This document shows, one piece after another, positions 42,785 through 50,972 of a stretch of 64,000 nt of DNA. This DNA is from Actinomadura madurae (GTDB lineage: Bacteria; Actinomycetota; Actinomycetes; Streptosporangiales; Streptosporangiaceae), in assembly GCF_900115095.1 (NCBI RefSeq), contig NZ_FOVH01000012.1, positions 62,001 to 126,000 of the forward strand, in the 5' to 3' direction. Within the stretch, counting starts at the first letter, position 1, and every line of letters begins with the position of its first letter. The notes under the pieces are model-generated. The model had not been told where the DNA came from and searched no databases. It worked only from the letters and a program-made list of their open reading frames with translations. The position numbers were made by a program, and so were the translations under genes.

Positions 42785-43426
42785 ATGGACGTCATCGAGG
42801 CCATGAAGACCACGGGCACCTGCCGCCACTTCCGCGCCGACCCGGTGCCGGACGAGGTGCTGATGCAGGCCTTCGAGGCCGCCAGGTTCGCCCCGCAGGG
42901 CGGCAACCGGCAGCCCGTCCGCTGGGTCGTCGTGCGCGACAAGGACCGCAAGCGGCGGCTCGCCGAGTGGTACCTGACGCCGTGGAAGGCGTACCTGGCC
43001 GGCATCGGGGCCGGGGAGGTCAGCGTCGGCGCGCTGCCGAAGGCCGTCACCGCCGCCGACCACTTCGCCGAGCACCTGGACGAGGTGCCGGCCATCGTCG
43101 TGCTGTGCGCCGAGCTGGACGGGCTGCACCCCACCGACACCGAGCTCGGCCGCCTCAGCGTGGTCGGCGGCGGCTCCATCTACCCCACCGCCCAGAACTT
43201 CTGCCTCGCGCTGCGCGCCCAGGGTGTCGCCAGCGCCCTGACCACCCTGCTCGTCCACTACGAGCCGCAGGTCAAGGAACTGCTCGGCATCCCGGACGGC
43301 GTGATCACCGCTGCGCACATCGCGGTCGGCTATCCCGACCGCGGATTCCCGACCCGGCTCACCCGCACCCCCGTCGAGGAGATCGTCTTCGACGAGACGT
43401 ACGGCACCCCGCTCGCCACCGGCTGA
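42785..43426 (+). CDS. Nitroreductase-family FMN oxidoreductase
   Basis: 213 aa. N-terminal MDVIEAMKTTGTCRHF with the FMN-phosphate arginine, AARFAPQGGNRQPVRWVVV, and the C-terminal VGYPDRGFPTRLTR binding strand. GGAAGGTGAC precedes the ATG. Such enzymes reduce nitro compounds, flavins or enones with NAD(P)H. Substrate unknown. Confidence 0.9.
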   Translation: MDVIEAMKTTGTCRHFRADPVPDEVLMQAFEAARFAPQGGNRQPVRWVVVRDKDRKRRLAEWYLTPWKAYLAGIGAGEVSVGALPKAVTAADHFAEHLDEVPAIVVLCAELDGLHPTDTELGRLSVVGGGSIYPTAQNFCLALRAQGVASALTTLLVHYEPQVKELLGIPDGVITAAHIAVGYPDRGFPTRLTRTPVEEIVFDETYGTPLATG

Positions 43427-43437
43427 CCGTCACGCGG

Positions 43438-43620
43438 TCAGTTCGCCAGCGCGCCGAGGACGGTGTGCACCGCGGAGGCCACCCCGAGGACCGCGGCGGC
43501 GAGGAGGAATACGGTGACCATGAGGAGAAGCTTCGCCAGCAGTTTCACGACGGCTCGGAGAAGGTAGGCGGCCACGGCGAAGAATGCCAGGAGCTGGATC
43601 GCTGTTTCAGGCCATGACAT
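43438..43620 (-). CDS. Small membrane protein, 60 aa
   Basis: ATG at 43620 with AGGGGGG upstream. Two hydrophobic segments (TAIQLLAFFAVAAYLLRAV and LLLMVTVFLLAAAVLGVA) joined by a short basic loop KLLAK make a hairpin membrane protein. Stop lies 11 nt beyond the convergent nitroreductase stop. No family recognised. Confidence 0.6.
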   Translation of the reverse strand: MSWPETAIQLLAFFAVAAYLLRAVVKLLAKLLLMVTVFLLAAAVLGVASAVHTVLGALAN

Positions 43621-43764
43621 CGGGCCCACCCCCCTTGCAAGGCCGCTTCCGTCCGGCTTGAAGGTAACCGGGGAATTCGCCGGGATCTGCGTCCCATGCC
43701 GCAGGTGACGTGGGGATTCCCGGCCGGGTGTTGACAGGATCGCGGGGGCGATCATCGTGGAGGC

Positions 43765-45258
43765 GTGAAGCGCTTTCTGGTGATCGGTGCGCTGGCGGCG
43801 GCCGGGCTCGCCGTTCCGGCGACGGCGGGGCAGGCCGACGTGCGGCGCGCGCCCGAGGTGAACCTGGCCCTGGCGGGATCGGCCGCGGCCGCCGGTGGGG
43901 GAGACGCCGGGGCCGCGGTGGACGGGAACGCGGCGACGTCCTGGTGCCCCGCCGGGCCGTCCGGGACGGTCACCGTCGACCTGGTCAGGTCCCGCCGGTT
44001 GAGCGGGTTCGGTGTCACGCTGCTCGGCTCCGTCCGGGCGGACGTGGCGATCGCGACCGCGACGGCTCCCGGGCGCTTCCACACGGTGCGGCGCGCGTCC
44101 GTCGCGGCCGGATCGCCGGTCTGGTTCGCCGCGCGCACCCGTGCCAGGTGGGTGCGGCTGTCGCTCGCCGGAAAGGGCGGCGGGACGCCCTGCCTGGGCG
44201 AGCTGCGGGCCATGGGCCGCGGCCCGTCCATGATCATCGGGCACGACCTCTCGTTCGCCGTCCAGGAGAAGGCGGCCGGCGCCCGCTACACCGACCGCGG
44301 CCGGACGGCCCCGCCGGAGAGGATCCTCGCCTCCCATGGGGCGAACTACGTGCGGCTCCGCCTGTGGGTGAACCCGCCGGCGGGTTACAGCGACCTGGAG
44401 TCCGTCCTCACCATGGCGCGCCGCGCCAAGGCCGCCGGCATGAAGCTGCTGCTCGACCCCCACTACAGCGACTTCTGGGCGGACCCGCAGAAGCAACCCA
44501 TCCCGGAGGTGTGGGCCGGGCAGGACCTCCCGGCCCTGGCCGCGACCGTGCGCGCCTACACCCGTGACGTGCTGGACCGGCTCCGGGCCCAGGGCACGCC
44601 GGCGGACATGCTGCAACTCGGCAACGAGATCCGCAACGGGATGCTCTGGCCGGCCGGGCAGATCGACTGGTCCGCGGGCACCGGCTGGGACGGCCTCGGA
44701 ACCCTCCTGCGCGCGGCGGCCGCCGGAGCGCGCGACGCCGCCGGCCCGACGCCGACGCTCGTCGTCCATTTCGACCAGGGCGGCGACAACGCCTGGAGCA
44801 GGTCGTTCTTCGACCACATCGTCGCGCAGCGCGTGCCGTTCGACGTCATCGGGCTCTCGTACTACCCGTTCTGGCACGGCACCCTGTCCGACCTGCGCGC
44901 GAACCTCGACGATCTCGCGAGCCGCTACCGCCGGGACGTCGCGGTCGTCGAGACCCAGTACGGCTGGACGCTCGCCAACGGCGACGACCTCGGCAACTTC
45001 CTCTGGCAGGAGTCGCAGCTCGTCCCCGGATACCCGGCCAGCCCGGACGGTCAGCGGGCCTTCCTGTCCGATCTGCTGTCCGCCGTCGCGGCCGTCCCGG
45101 GCGGACGCGGCGCGGGCGTCTTCTACTGGCAGCCGGAGTGGATCCCCGGTGTCGGCTGGGCGCCCGGCGAAGGCACCCCCAACGACAACCTGACCCTCTT
45201 CGACTTCCAGGGCCGCGCCCTCCCGTCCCAGAACTTCGCCGACCCGGCCTCGTTTTGA
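43765..45258 (+). CDS. Secreted endo-beta-1,4-galactanase, glycoside hydrolase family 53, with discoidin-like domain
   Basis: 497 aa; GTG start, signal peptide about 1-22 ending ATAGQA. Residues about 25-150 form a galactose-binding/F5-8C-like domain (NLALAGSAAAAGGG, then AAVDGNAATSWCP). The GH53 barrel follows: GANYVRLRLWVNPP, MKLLLDPHYSDFWADP, acid/base Glu in LQLGNEIRNGML and nucleophile Glu in VAVVETQYGWTL. The enzyme cuts arabinogalactan type I outside the cell. It stands alone. Confidence 0.92.
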   Translation: MKRFLVIGALAAAGLAVPATAGQADVRRAPEVNLALAGSAAAAGGGDAGAAVDGNAATSWCPAGPSGTVTVDLVRSRRLSGFGVTLLGSVRADVAIATATAPGRFHTVRRASVAAGSPVWFAARTRARWVRLSLAGKGGGTPCLGELRAMGRGPSMIIGHDLSFAVQEKAAGARYTDRGRTAPPERILASHGANYVRLRLWVNPPAGYSDLESVLTMARRAKAAGMKLLLDPHYSDFWADPQKQPIPEVWAGQDLPALAATVRAYTRDVLDRLRAQGTPADMLQLGNEIRNGMLWPAGQIDWSAGTGWDGLGTLLRAAAAGARDAAGPTPTLVVHFDQGGDNAWSRSFFDHIVAQRVPFDVIGLSYYPFWHGTLSDLRANLDDLASRYRRDVAVVETQYGWTLANGDDLGNFLWQESQLVPGYPASPDGQRAFLSDLLSAVAAVPGGRGAGVFYWQPEWIPGVGWAPGEGTPNDNLTLFDFQGRALPSQNFADPASF

Positions 45259-45261
45259 AAG

Positions 45262-45289
45262 AACTACGTAGTTACGTAATATTGGGGTC
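45262..45289 (+). promoter_or_regulatory. Promoter with palindromic operator for a leaderless gene
   Basis: AACTACGTAGTT (45262-45273) is a perfect 12-bp palindrome, and TACGTA is repeated at 45266 and 45274. TAATAT (45277-45282) is a good -10 box and sets transcription start at about the GTG at 45290. Operator and -10 abut, so a protein bound here would block RNA polymerase; autorepression by the gene that follows is likely. Confidence 0.6.
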
Positions 45290-45790
45290 GTGAGTGAGGA
45301 GAAGCTTGCGGACAGGGTCGCGCGGCTGGAGGAGCGCGTGGCCGCACTGGACCGTGCACGTCCCGCGGCCGAGCCTCGGGACGGCGACGACACGTTCTGG
45401 GCCCTCGACGCCCTGAAGGACCGCGCCGCCGACCCCGGTGCCGTCCTGTTCACCGGATCGGTGACGCTTCCTGGAGGCGAGCATTACGAGTGGCAGCAGG
45501 GCCACCCGGTGGACGACCTGCTGTCGGACGACTGGTCCCAGACCGCGGACACGCTGTCGGCGCTCGCGCATCCCGTCCGGCTGCTCCTGCTGCGCGAGAT
45601 CCTGCACGGCGCCCGCACCACCGCCGAGCTGGCCGCCCACGAGCGCCTCGGCACCACCGGCCAGCTCTACCACCACCTGCGCCAGCTGGTCGCGGCCGGC
45701 TGGCTGCGGACCACGGCGCGCGGGCGCTACAGCGTCCCGGGCGAGCGGGTGGTGCCGCTACTCACGGTCCTCGCGGCCGCGCGCCGCTGA
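45290..45790 (+). CDS. ArsR-like winged-helix transcriptional regulator
   Basis: 166 aa. Residues 1-25 form a coiled-coil-like helix (KLADRVARLEERVAALDRA). The HTH is at about 85-150 (LSALAHPVRLLLLREIL, then TTGQLYHHLRQLVAAGWL). No metal-binding CxC motif, so it is not a classical metal sensor. Probably controls itself and the peptidase gene 23 nt downstream through the palindrome overlapping its promoter. Confidence 0.85.
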   Translation: MSEEKLADRVARLEERVAALDRARPAAEPRDGDDTFWALDALKDRAADPGAVLFTGSVTLPGGEHYEWQQGHPVDDLLSDDWSQTADTLSALAHPVRLLLLREILHGARTTAELAAHERLGTTGQLYHHLRQLVAAGWLRTTARGRYSVPGERVVPLLTVLAAARR

Positions 45791-45813
45791 CCCGACCCGC
45801 CGGGAGGAAAGAG

Positions 45814-46644
45814 ATGTACCGGACGATCGCCCGCTTCAGGATGCTGTTCATCCTGCTCGGACTGGCCCTGTGCCTGACGACGCCCCTGCACGGCCTCGGC
45901 GCCCTCTCGGTGGCCGGGCTCGTGCTCATCGTGGGCGGTATCGCCCTGGCCTTCGTGCCGGGCGGCGCCCCCGACCGGGAGCCGGTGGTGCTGCAGAGCC
46001 CCGTCCGGGGCCGCTGGATCCCGGTCAACAGCCCCGCCGACAAGGTCCCCAGCCACGGGACGCACGAGCTCGGCCAGACCTACGCGATCGACCTCGTCCA
46101 CGTGCCGAGCGGTGACTGGCGCCCCATCGGCCGGTGGCCGCTCGCCGCGCCCCCGCACACGTTCCCGGCCTTCGGCCAGGACGTCCTCGCCCCCGCCGAC
46201 GGCGTCGTCGTCCAGGCGGGCGGCCGGCAGCGCGACCACTGGAGCCGCAACTCCTGGCCCGGCGTCCTCTACCTGCTGCTGGAGGGCATGGTGTTCCGCC
46301 AGTTGCTGTCCCTGCTGACCTTCTCGGCGGGCCGCTTCATCGTCGGCAACTCCGTGGTCCTCGACCTCGGCGACGGCGTCTACGCGGTCTTCGCGCACCT
46401 GCGCCGCGGCTCCATCCGCGTCAGGAAGGGCGACCGCGTGCGCGCCGGCGACGTGCTCGGCGAGGTCGGCAACTCCGGCAACTCCTCCGAGCCCCACCTG
46501 CACTTCCACCTGATGGACCGCCCCCGCCCCCTGACCGCGGCGGGCATCCCCTTCGCCTTCCCCTACGACAGCGACGGCAGCACACGCACCGGCGCCCCTG
46601 GCGCTCGCCGTCCTTTCACCGCGTCCACCCAGCCCGTCCACTGA
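45814..46644 (+). CDS. Membrane-anchored M23-family metallopeptidase
   Basis: 276 aa. Two helices at about 8-24 and 28-48 anchor the protein. The LytM/M23 domain shows zinc ligands H84 and D93 in HELGQTYAID and the HLHFH pair near residue 230 (SSEPHLHFHL). GDVLGEVGNSGNS is typical of the family. It would cut peptidoglycan cross-bridges or act as a divisome/wall regulator. GGGAGGAAAGAG upstream of the ATG. Confidence 0.85.
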   Translation: MYRTIARFRMLFILLGLALCLTTPLHGLGALSVAGLVLIVGGIALAFVPGGAPDREPVVLQSPVRGRWIPVNSPADKVPSHGTHELGQTYAIDLVHVPSGDWRPIGRWPLAAPPHTFPAFGQDVLAPADGVVVQAGGRQRDHWSRNSWPGVLYLLLEGMVFRQLLSLLTFSAGRFIVGNSVVLDLGDGVYAVFAHLRRGSIRVRKGDRVRAGDVLGEVGNSGNSSEPHLHFHLMDRPRPLTAAGIPFAFPYDSDGSTRTGAPGARRPFTASTQPVH

Positions 46645-46659
46645 CCCTGGCGAAGGCGC

Positions 46660-47523
46660 TCAGTTGCGGACGGCCAGGGCGCCGTAGGCGGAGACCTCGG
46701 CGGGAGTGGGGGCGGGCGGCTCGTCGGCGCCGCGCCGCCATCGCGACACCAGGACCACGCCGGGCGAGACGAGGTCGAGCCCCTGATCGGTGAAGACGAG
46801 CCGCTCGAACTCGGCCGCCGTCCGGGCCTGGGTGCGCACGCCGTCATCGCGATATCCGGCGGATGCGGGCCGCAGCCGCGGGTCGTGCTCGGGCGTCACA
46901 TGGGTGGCGAGAACGTAGCTGCCCGGGGGCAGGGCCGCCACGAAGGCCCGCACGATGCCGCCGGGGTCCTGCTCGTCCGGAATGAAATGCAGAATGGCGC
47001 TCAGGACGAGTGCGATCGGCTCGTCGAAATCCAGGATGTCGCGCACGAGCCGGCTGCCGATGATGGACCCGGGGTCGCGGAGGTCGGCGTCCAGATACCC
47101 CACTCTGCCCCGGGGGTCGGAGACCATCAGCGCGCGGGCGTGCACCAGCACGATCGGGTCGTTGTCGACGTAGGCGATCCGCGCCTCGGGCGTGATCGCC
47201 TGGACGACCTCGTGCACGTTCGGCGAGGTCGGGATGCCGGTGCCGACGTCCAGGAACTGGCGGATCCCGGCCTCGGCCGCGAGATACCGGACGCCGCGGA
47301 GCAGGAAACGGCGGTTCTCCTGCGCGCCGACGCGAATGGCGGGAAAGGACTCCGCGATCCGGTCCGCCGCGACGCGGTCGGCGGCGAAGTTGTCCTTGCC
47401 GCCGAGCAGATAGTCGTACACCCGCGCGGACGAGGGATGGGCGGCGTCGACGAGCGGGCTCAACGGTTCCGGGTCCACCGGGCGTTCCGAGTCCGGCGTT
47501 CCCTCTTCTCGTGGGGACGGCAC
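46660..47523 (-). CDS. SAM-dependent methyltransferase, SAV2177/DUF574 family (copy 2)
   Basis: 287 aa; GTG start. Same signatures as the paralogue at 41956: HPSSARVYDYLLGGKDNFAADR, FLDVGTGIPTSPNVHEVVQ and RIAYVDNDPIVLVHARALM, with the family end strand SPGVVLVSRWRRG. Methyl acceptor unknown. It converges on the M23 gene and is divergent from the NmrA-like gene. Confidence 0.9.
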   Translation of the reverse strand: MPSPREEGTPDSERPVDPEPLSPLVDAAHPSSARVYDYLLGGKDNFAADRVAADRIAESFPAIRVGAQENRRFLLRGVRYLAAEAGIRQFLDVGTGIPTSPNVHEVVQAITPEARIAYVDNDPIVLVHARALMVSDPRGRVGYLDADLRDPGSIIGSRLVRDILDFDEPIALVLSAILHFIPDEQDPGGIVRAFVAALPPGSYVLATHVTPEHDPRLRPASAGYRDDGVRTQARTAAEFERLVFTDQGLDLVSPGVVLVSRWRRGADEPPAPTPAEVSAYGALAVRN

Positions 47524-47618
47524 CTTTGGGCCTCCACGCTGCTGGCGGTGAAAGAGGCCGGTAGTTTAACGTGACGCTCGCCGGCCCGGCGATGCCAACG
47601 ACCGATCGAGGAACGCCA

Positions 47619-48500
47619 ATGAGGATCGTCATCGCGAGCGCGTCCGGGCAGCTCGCCCGCGCCACCACGAAATACGTGCTGGAAAAGGCGTCACCCGACG
47701 ACGTCATCCTGGTCAGCAGGAATGTGGACGCGCTCGCGGATTTAGCCCGGCGGGGGGTGACCGTCCGGTACGGCGACTACGACCGGCCGGAGTCGCTGCC
47801 CGCGGCGTTCGAGGGGGCCGACCGGCTCTACCTGATCAGCCTGCACGAGCTCGGCCACCGCGTGACCCAGCACCGCAACGCCGTCGACGCGGCCGTCGCG
47901 GCGGGGGTGCGGCACATCGTCTACACGTCCTACATCATGGTCGACCCCGCCTGCCCGTCCACGGTCGTGCCCGACCACCTGCGCACCCACGAGCTGCTGG
48001 ACGCCTCCGGGCTGGACATCACCTACCTGCGCAACGGCCTGTACGCCGAGACCCCGGTCACGCAGATCCTCCCGCCCGCGGTCGCCCGCGGCGTGCTGGT
48101 CGACAACACCGCCCACGCCCGGGGCGCGTTCGTCCACCGCGACGACTGCGCCGCCGTCGCGGCCGAGGTCCTGACCTCTTCCGGCCATGAGGGGCGCACC
48201 TACGACGTCACCGGTCCGGAAGCGCTCGGTTTCGCCGACCTCACCGCGCTCGCCGCCAAGGTCACCGGCCGCCCCGTCGCCTACCAGAGCGTGGACGACG
48301 AGACCTTCGACGCCCAGCTGCGCGCCGCCGGCGTCCCCGACGACGTCCGCGGCATGATCGTCTCGTTCGGGACGTCCCTGCGCGCCGGCTTCGGCGAACC
48401 CGTGACCGACACGGTCCGGCGCCTCACCGGCCGTCCCGCCCGCCCGATCGTCGACCTGATGGAGCGGCACCGCGCCCTCCTCGCCGGCGCCTCCGTCTGA
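47619..48500 (+). CDS. NmrA-like / NAD(P)H:quinone oxidoreductase-type atypical SDR
   Basis: 293 aa. MRIVIASASGQLARATTKYV is the Rossmann start (glycine motif degenerate: ASGQLA). VTVRYGDYDRPESLPAAFEGADRLYLIS and HIVYTSYI match the QOR2/NmrA group; Tyr of the classic SDR triad is absent. The family reduces quinones or senses NADP(H). The ATG at 47619 is preferred because the domain starts there. Confidence 0.85.
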   Translation: MRIVIASASGQLARATTKYVLEKASPDDVILVSRNVDALADLARRGVTVRYGDYDRPESLPAAFEGADRLYLISLHELGHRVTQHRNAVDAAVAAGVRHIVYTSYIMVDPACPSTVVPDHLRTHELLDASGLDITYLRNGLYAETPVTQILPPAVARGVLVDNTAHARGAFVHRDDCAAVAAEVLTSSGHEGRTYDVTGPEALGFADLTALAAKVTGRPVAYQSVDDETFDAQLRAAGVPDDVRGMIVSFGTSLRAGFGEPVTDTVRRLTGRPARPIVDLMERHRALLAGASV

Positions 48501-48534
48501 GCACGAGCGCACTTCGCCTGAGCAAGCGCACGAA

Positions 48535-48569
48535 GACCGGTGGGCGCCTACTGGGCGTGCCCACCGGTC
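48535..48569. terminator. Terminator hairpin after the NmrA-like gene
   Basis: GACCGGTGGGC and GCCCACCGGTC form an 11-bp stem around a 13-nt loop that can itself pair (GCGCC with partial matches). Located 35 nt after the stop at 48500, and also able to act on the minus-strand gene ending at 48667. Confidence 0.65.
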
Positions 48570-48666
48570 CCTGACAGATGCTGAGGGTGTAGCGAGACCT
48601 TTGTTCGTTCGGCCTGCTGTGCGCTCTCCCTTCCTGTCGGTACGCGTCTTGACCTTCGCCGAGTGG

Positions 48667-48951
48667 CTACAGGGCCGGAGGGGAGCGCTGGCGCCGCAGG
48701 ATGCCGCGCCGCCTCCCGGGACTGGACGGCGGCGCCGTCCGTAGGCCGCGAGTGCCGGAGAGATATCTCGACGGTCGTCCGGCCGGTGGCGTCCGGGGAG
48801 GAGCGGGCGGCCCAGGCCGCGCGGGCGGTGCGCCATAACTCGCCGCGATCAGCGCGTCGAACTCCCGACGCAGCCACTGGTCGTCGTTGCAGATCAGGTC
48901 TGCGAACCCCGCGCCCGGCCGCGTCGTGCCCAGGCCGTCCATGTCGATCAC
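48667..48951 (-). CDS. Small conserved actinomycete-type protein
   Basis: 94 aa, possibly starting two codons later at the second ATG. The first 45 residues are ordered (AGFADLICNDDQWLRREFDA, then LIAASYG). The remainder is Pro/Arg-rich and disordered. I recall short Streptomyces and Actinomadura proteins with the same FADLxCxDxxWLRxEFDALIAA core, but no known function. A very good promoter lies 50 nt upstream. Confidence 0.6.
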   Translation of the reverse strand: MIDMDGLGTTRPGAGFADLICNDDQWLRREFDALIAASYGAPPARPGPPAPPRTPPAGRPSRYLSGTRGLRTAPPSSPGRRRGILRRQRSPPAL

Positions 48952-49001
48952 CCCCCGGAAACCTCTGCCAGCGCCACCAGGTCATCGACCGCAATAGTCT
49001 T

Positions 49002-49031
49002 TCTATATCCACTACTACAGGTTTCTGTCAA
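49002..49031 (-). promoter_or_regulatory. Strong sigma-70-type promoter for the small protein
   Basis: On the minus strand: TTGACA (49031-49026), 18-nt spacer, TATAGA (49007-49002). This is near the ideal SigA/HrdB consensus. The spacer contains GAAACCTGTAGT, which recurs with one extra base at 51372-51384. Confidence 0.7.
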
Positions 49032-49066
49032 CCGGGGGGCGAGTAAATCTCTGCGCCGCAGATGAC

Positions 49067-49095
49067 TTGACATCCGGCTAGAAGTTACCTACAAC
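49067..49095 (+). promoter_or_regulatory. Probable promoter for the Hsp20 gene
   Basis: TTGACA (49067-49072), 17-nt spacer, TACAAC (49090-49095). An AGTT/AACT inverted repeat surrounds the -10. The classical HspR box (CTTGAGT with its inverted copy) is not seen. Leader about 80 nt. Confidence 0.5.
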
Positions 49096-49182
49096 TGTGA
49101 TTGAAGGTTTCCTCTTGTACGAGGAACAGGGACCTGGCGTCCGGTGGGGGACGCCGGGAAGGGTCTTCGGAGGTGAAGCACG

Positions 49183-49620
49183 ATGCTGCTGACGTCGATC
49201 GATCCGTTCGTGCAGGAGTTCGAGCGCCAGTTCGACCGGGCGGTCCGCCAGGCCGGCCTGGGCAGCGGAGCGGGGATGCCGATGGACGGGATCCGCCGCG
49301 CCGACGACGTCGTCCTGCGGTTCGACCTCCCCGGGGTGGACCCCGGCTCCGTCGAGGTCACGGTCGATCGCGGCGTCCTGTCGGTGACCGCGCGCCGCGA
49401 GGAGGAGTTCGGCGAGGACGAGCGGGTCTTCGTCCGCGAGCGTCCGATGGGCTCCTTCACCCGCAGGGTGTACCTGTCGGAGCACCTGGACGCCGAGGCG
49501 GTCGAGGCCGCGTACAACAACGGCGTCCTGGCCGTCCGGATCCCGGTGCTGGAGCGGGCCAGGCCCCGCAAGGTCGCCGTCCAGCAGTCCGGCGACGGGC
49601 CGCAGGCGATCAAGAGCTGA
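49183..49620 (+). CDS. Hsp20/alpha-crystallin small heat-shock protein
   Basis: 145 aa; GAGGTGAAG before the ATG. The alpha-crystallin domain spans about 40-130: DVVLRFDLPGVDPGSVEVTV, the VLSVTARREEE strand, MGSFTRRVYLSEHL and the family AYNNGVLAVRIP motif. The I-x-I/V-type tail is weak. It holds unfolding proteins in soluble complexes under stress. A MerR-type regulator gene follows in the same direction. Confidence 0.95.
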   Translation: MLLTSIDPFVQEFERQFDRAVRQAGLGSGAGMPMDGIRRADDVVLRFDLPGVDPGSVEVTVDRGVLSVTARREEEFGEDERVFVRERPMGSFTRRVYLSEHLDAEAVEAAYNNGVLAVRIPVLERARPRKVAVQQSGDGPQAIKS

Positions 49621-49726
49621 CCGGCGGCGCGGCAGATGGATCAGTGCCTCGGGCCGGCGGGCCGCCACGGCGCCCGCCGCCCCGAGGCCGCTCTGTGCGG
49701 AAGGACGGCATGGGAAAGGAGCGGCG

Positions 49727-50080
49727 ATGAGACTTCCGGCCGATGACGAGCACGCGGCGCTGTTCACCGTCGGGCAGGTCGCGGACATGCTGCACGTGCG
49801 GCAGGCGTTCCTGCGCCGCATCGACGAGCACCAGGTCGTCTCGCCGCAGCGCTCGGCCGGCGGGCAGCGCCGCTACAGCCGCCACGAGATCGGCCGCGTC
49901 CAGGAGGTCGCGGCGATGATGGACGAGGGCATGACGCTCCCGGCCATCCGCCGCATCATCGAGCTGCGGGCCGCGCTGGCGGAGATCACCGCCGAGCGCG
50001 ACGAGCTGGCCGCGCGGCTGGCCGCCCTCGGCGAGCGGCGCGGCGACCGGGCGCCCGGCGGCGATCCGGGCGCCGCCTGA
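49727..50080 (+). CDS. MerR-family regulator, HspR-like (copy 1)
   Basis: 117 aa. N-terminal winged HTH (FTVGQVADMLHVRQAFLRRI, then GQRRYSRHEIGRV) and a C-terminal coiled coil (RRIIELRAALAEITAERDEL). No metal- or drug-binding domain, as in HspR. Lies 107 nt after Hsp20 and probably controls it. Shares the FLRR-D...VVSPQRSAGGQRRYSR core with the gene at 50454. Confidence 0.85.
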   Translation: MRLPADDEHAALFTVGQVADMLHVRQAFLRRIDEHQVVSPQRSAGGQRRYSRHEIGRVQEVAAMMDEGMTLPAIRRIIELRAALAEITAERDELAARLAALGERRGDRAPGGDPGAA

Positions 50081-50097
50081 TGTGACGGGGCGGTGAC

Positions 50098-50439
50098 GTG
50101 GGATCGTCGGCGCGGCACCCGCTGGGCATCACCACCAGCCGGCGGGGCGACACGACCGTGATGATGCTGGCGGGCGAGCTGGACATGGCCGGCGATGCCC
50201 GGCTCCGCGCCCGCGTCGCCGCGGCGCTGGCCGACCGTCCCCGGACCCTGGTGCTGGAGCTGTCCGGGCTGGAGTTCATCGACTGCACCGGCCTGTCGAT
50301 CATGATCTGGGCCCGGAACCGGCTGGACCGCGACGGCGCGACCCTGCGGATCCGCAACGCGCGGCCGATGGTCGCGCGGGTCCTCGATTTCGGTGGCCTG
50401 ACCCGCAATATGGCCGGGCCGCCCGCCGCGGGCGGCTGA
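50098..50439 (+). CDS. STAS-domain anti-sigma factor antagonist
   Basis: 113 aa; GTG start 18 nt after the MerR stop. Domain features: VMMLAGELDMAGDARLR, then LVLELSGLEFIDCTGLSIMI. In SpoIIAA-like proteins the phosphorylated residue is the Ser in DSSG; here it is D-C-T-G, so a Thr occupies that place. It would bind an anti-sigma kinase and free a sigma factor. The partner is not next door; the HATPase at 13939 is one candidate in the window, without evidence. Confidence 0.88.
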   Translation: MGSSARHPLGITTSRRGDTTVMMLAGELDMAGDARLRARVAAALADRPRTLVLELSGLEFIDCTGLSIMIWARNRLDRDGATLRIRNARPMVARVLDFGGLTRNMAGPPAAGG

Positions 50440-50453
50440 GACCGCGCGGCCCG

Positions 50454-50852
50454 CTAGGAGGACCCGGGCGGACGCTCCTCGCGAAGCCGCGCGTTGATGC
50501 GCTGGGCCTCGGCGAGCTGGTCCTCCAGGATGATGATGCGGCAGGCCGCCTCAAGGGCGGTGCCCTCGTCGACCAGGTCCCGGGCGCGCTGGGCCAGCCG
50601 GAGCTGGTACCGCGAGTAGCGCCGGTGCCCGCCGGACGAGCGCTGCGGGACGATCAGCCTGGCGGCGTCCAGGCTGCGGAGGAACGCCGGGGTCACGCCC
50701 AGCATCTCCGCGGCACGCCCCATGCTGTAGGCGGGGTAGTCCTCGTCGTCGAACTTGTCGTCGAGCCGGTCGCCGGAGTCGTCCTGCGCGGTGATCCGGT
50801 CGCCGTTCTGGGCTGATGAGTCGCCGGCCCGAGCCGACTGGGGTGCTTTCAC
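50454..50852 (-). CDS. MerR-family regulator, HspR-like (copy 2)
   Basis: 132 aa from the GTG at 50852 (GGAAGGTTTC upstream). About 45 acidic, disordered residues precede the HTH (YSMGRAAEMLGVTPAFLRSL, then GHRRYSRYQLRLAQ) and a short coiled coil (RIIILEDQLAEAQRINARL). The frame is open 40 codons further upstream through a strong hairpin, so a longer form is possible. It converges on the STAS gene. Paralogue of the gene at 49727. Confidence 0.85.
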   Translation of the reverse strand: MKAPQSARAGDSSAQNGDRITAQDDSGDRLDDKFDDEDYPAYSMGRAAEMLGVTPAFLRSLDAARLIVPQRSSGGHRRYSRYQLRLAQRARDLVDEGTALEAACRIIILEDQLAEAQRINARLREERPPGSS

Positions 50853-50924
50853 GAAACCTTCCGTACTGCCGTTCGGTAGTGCCGCCTCCGGCCCGCCGGA
50901 GCCTCCGGCCGGAAAGCACAACAG

Positions 50925-50956
50925 GGGCCCCGGCGCCAACCGCGGCGCCGGGGCCC
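50925..50956 (-). promoter_or_regulatory. 13-bp hairpin in the leader of MerR copy 2
   Basis: GGGCCCCGGCGCC and GGCGCCGGGGCCC pair perfectly around AACCGC. On the minus strand it is followed by CTGTTGTGCTTTCC. It lies 73 nt before the GTG start, inside an in-frame leader ORF (MVLHLWAPAPRLAPGP). This layout fits attenuation or a leader-peptide control; a pure terminator is the alternative. Confidence 0.45.
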
Positions 50957-50972
50957 AGAGGTGCAACACCAC

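Noticed and set aside
39952..43179. Very long open frame (over 1000 codons) on the minus strand
   Set aside because: It overlaps the GH115 gene in another frame and the methyltransferase and nitroreductase on the other strand; no domain is recognisable.
43438..45453. Long minus-strand frame ending in the small membrane protein
   Set aside because: Only the last 60 codons look like a protein and have their own ribosome site; the rest is antisense to the GH53 gene.
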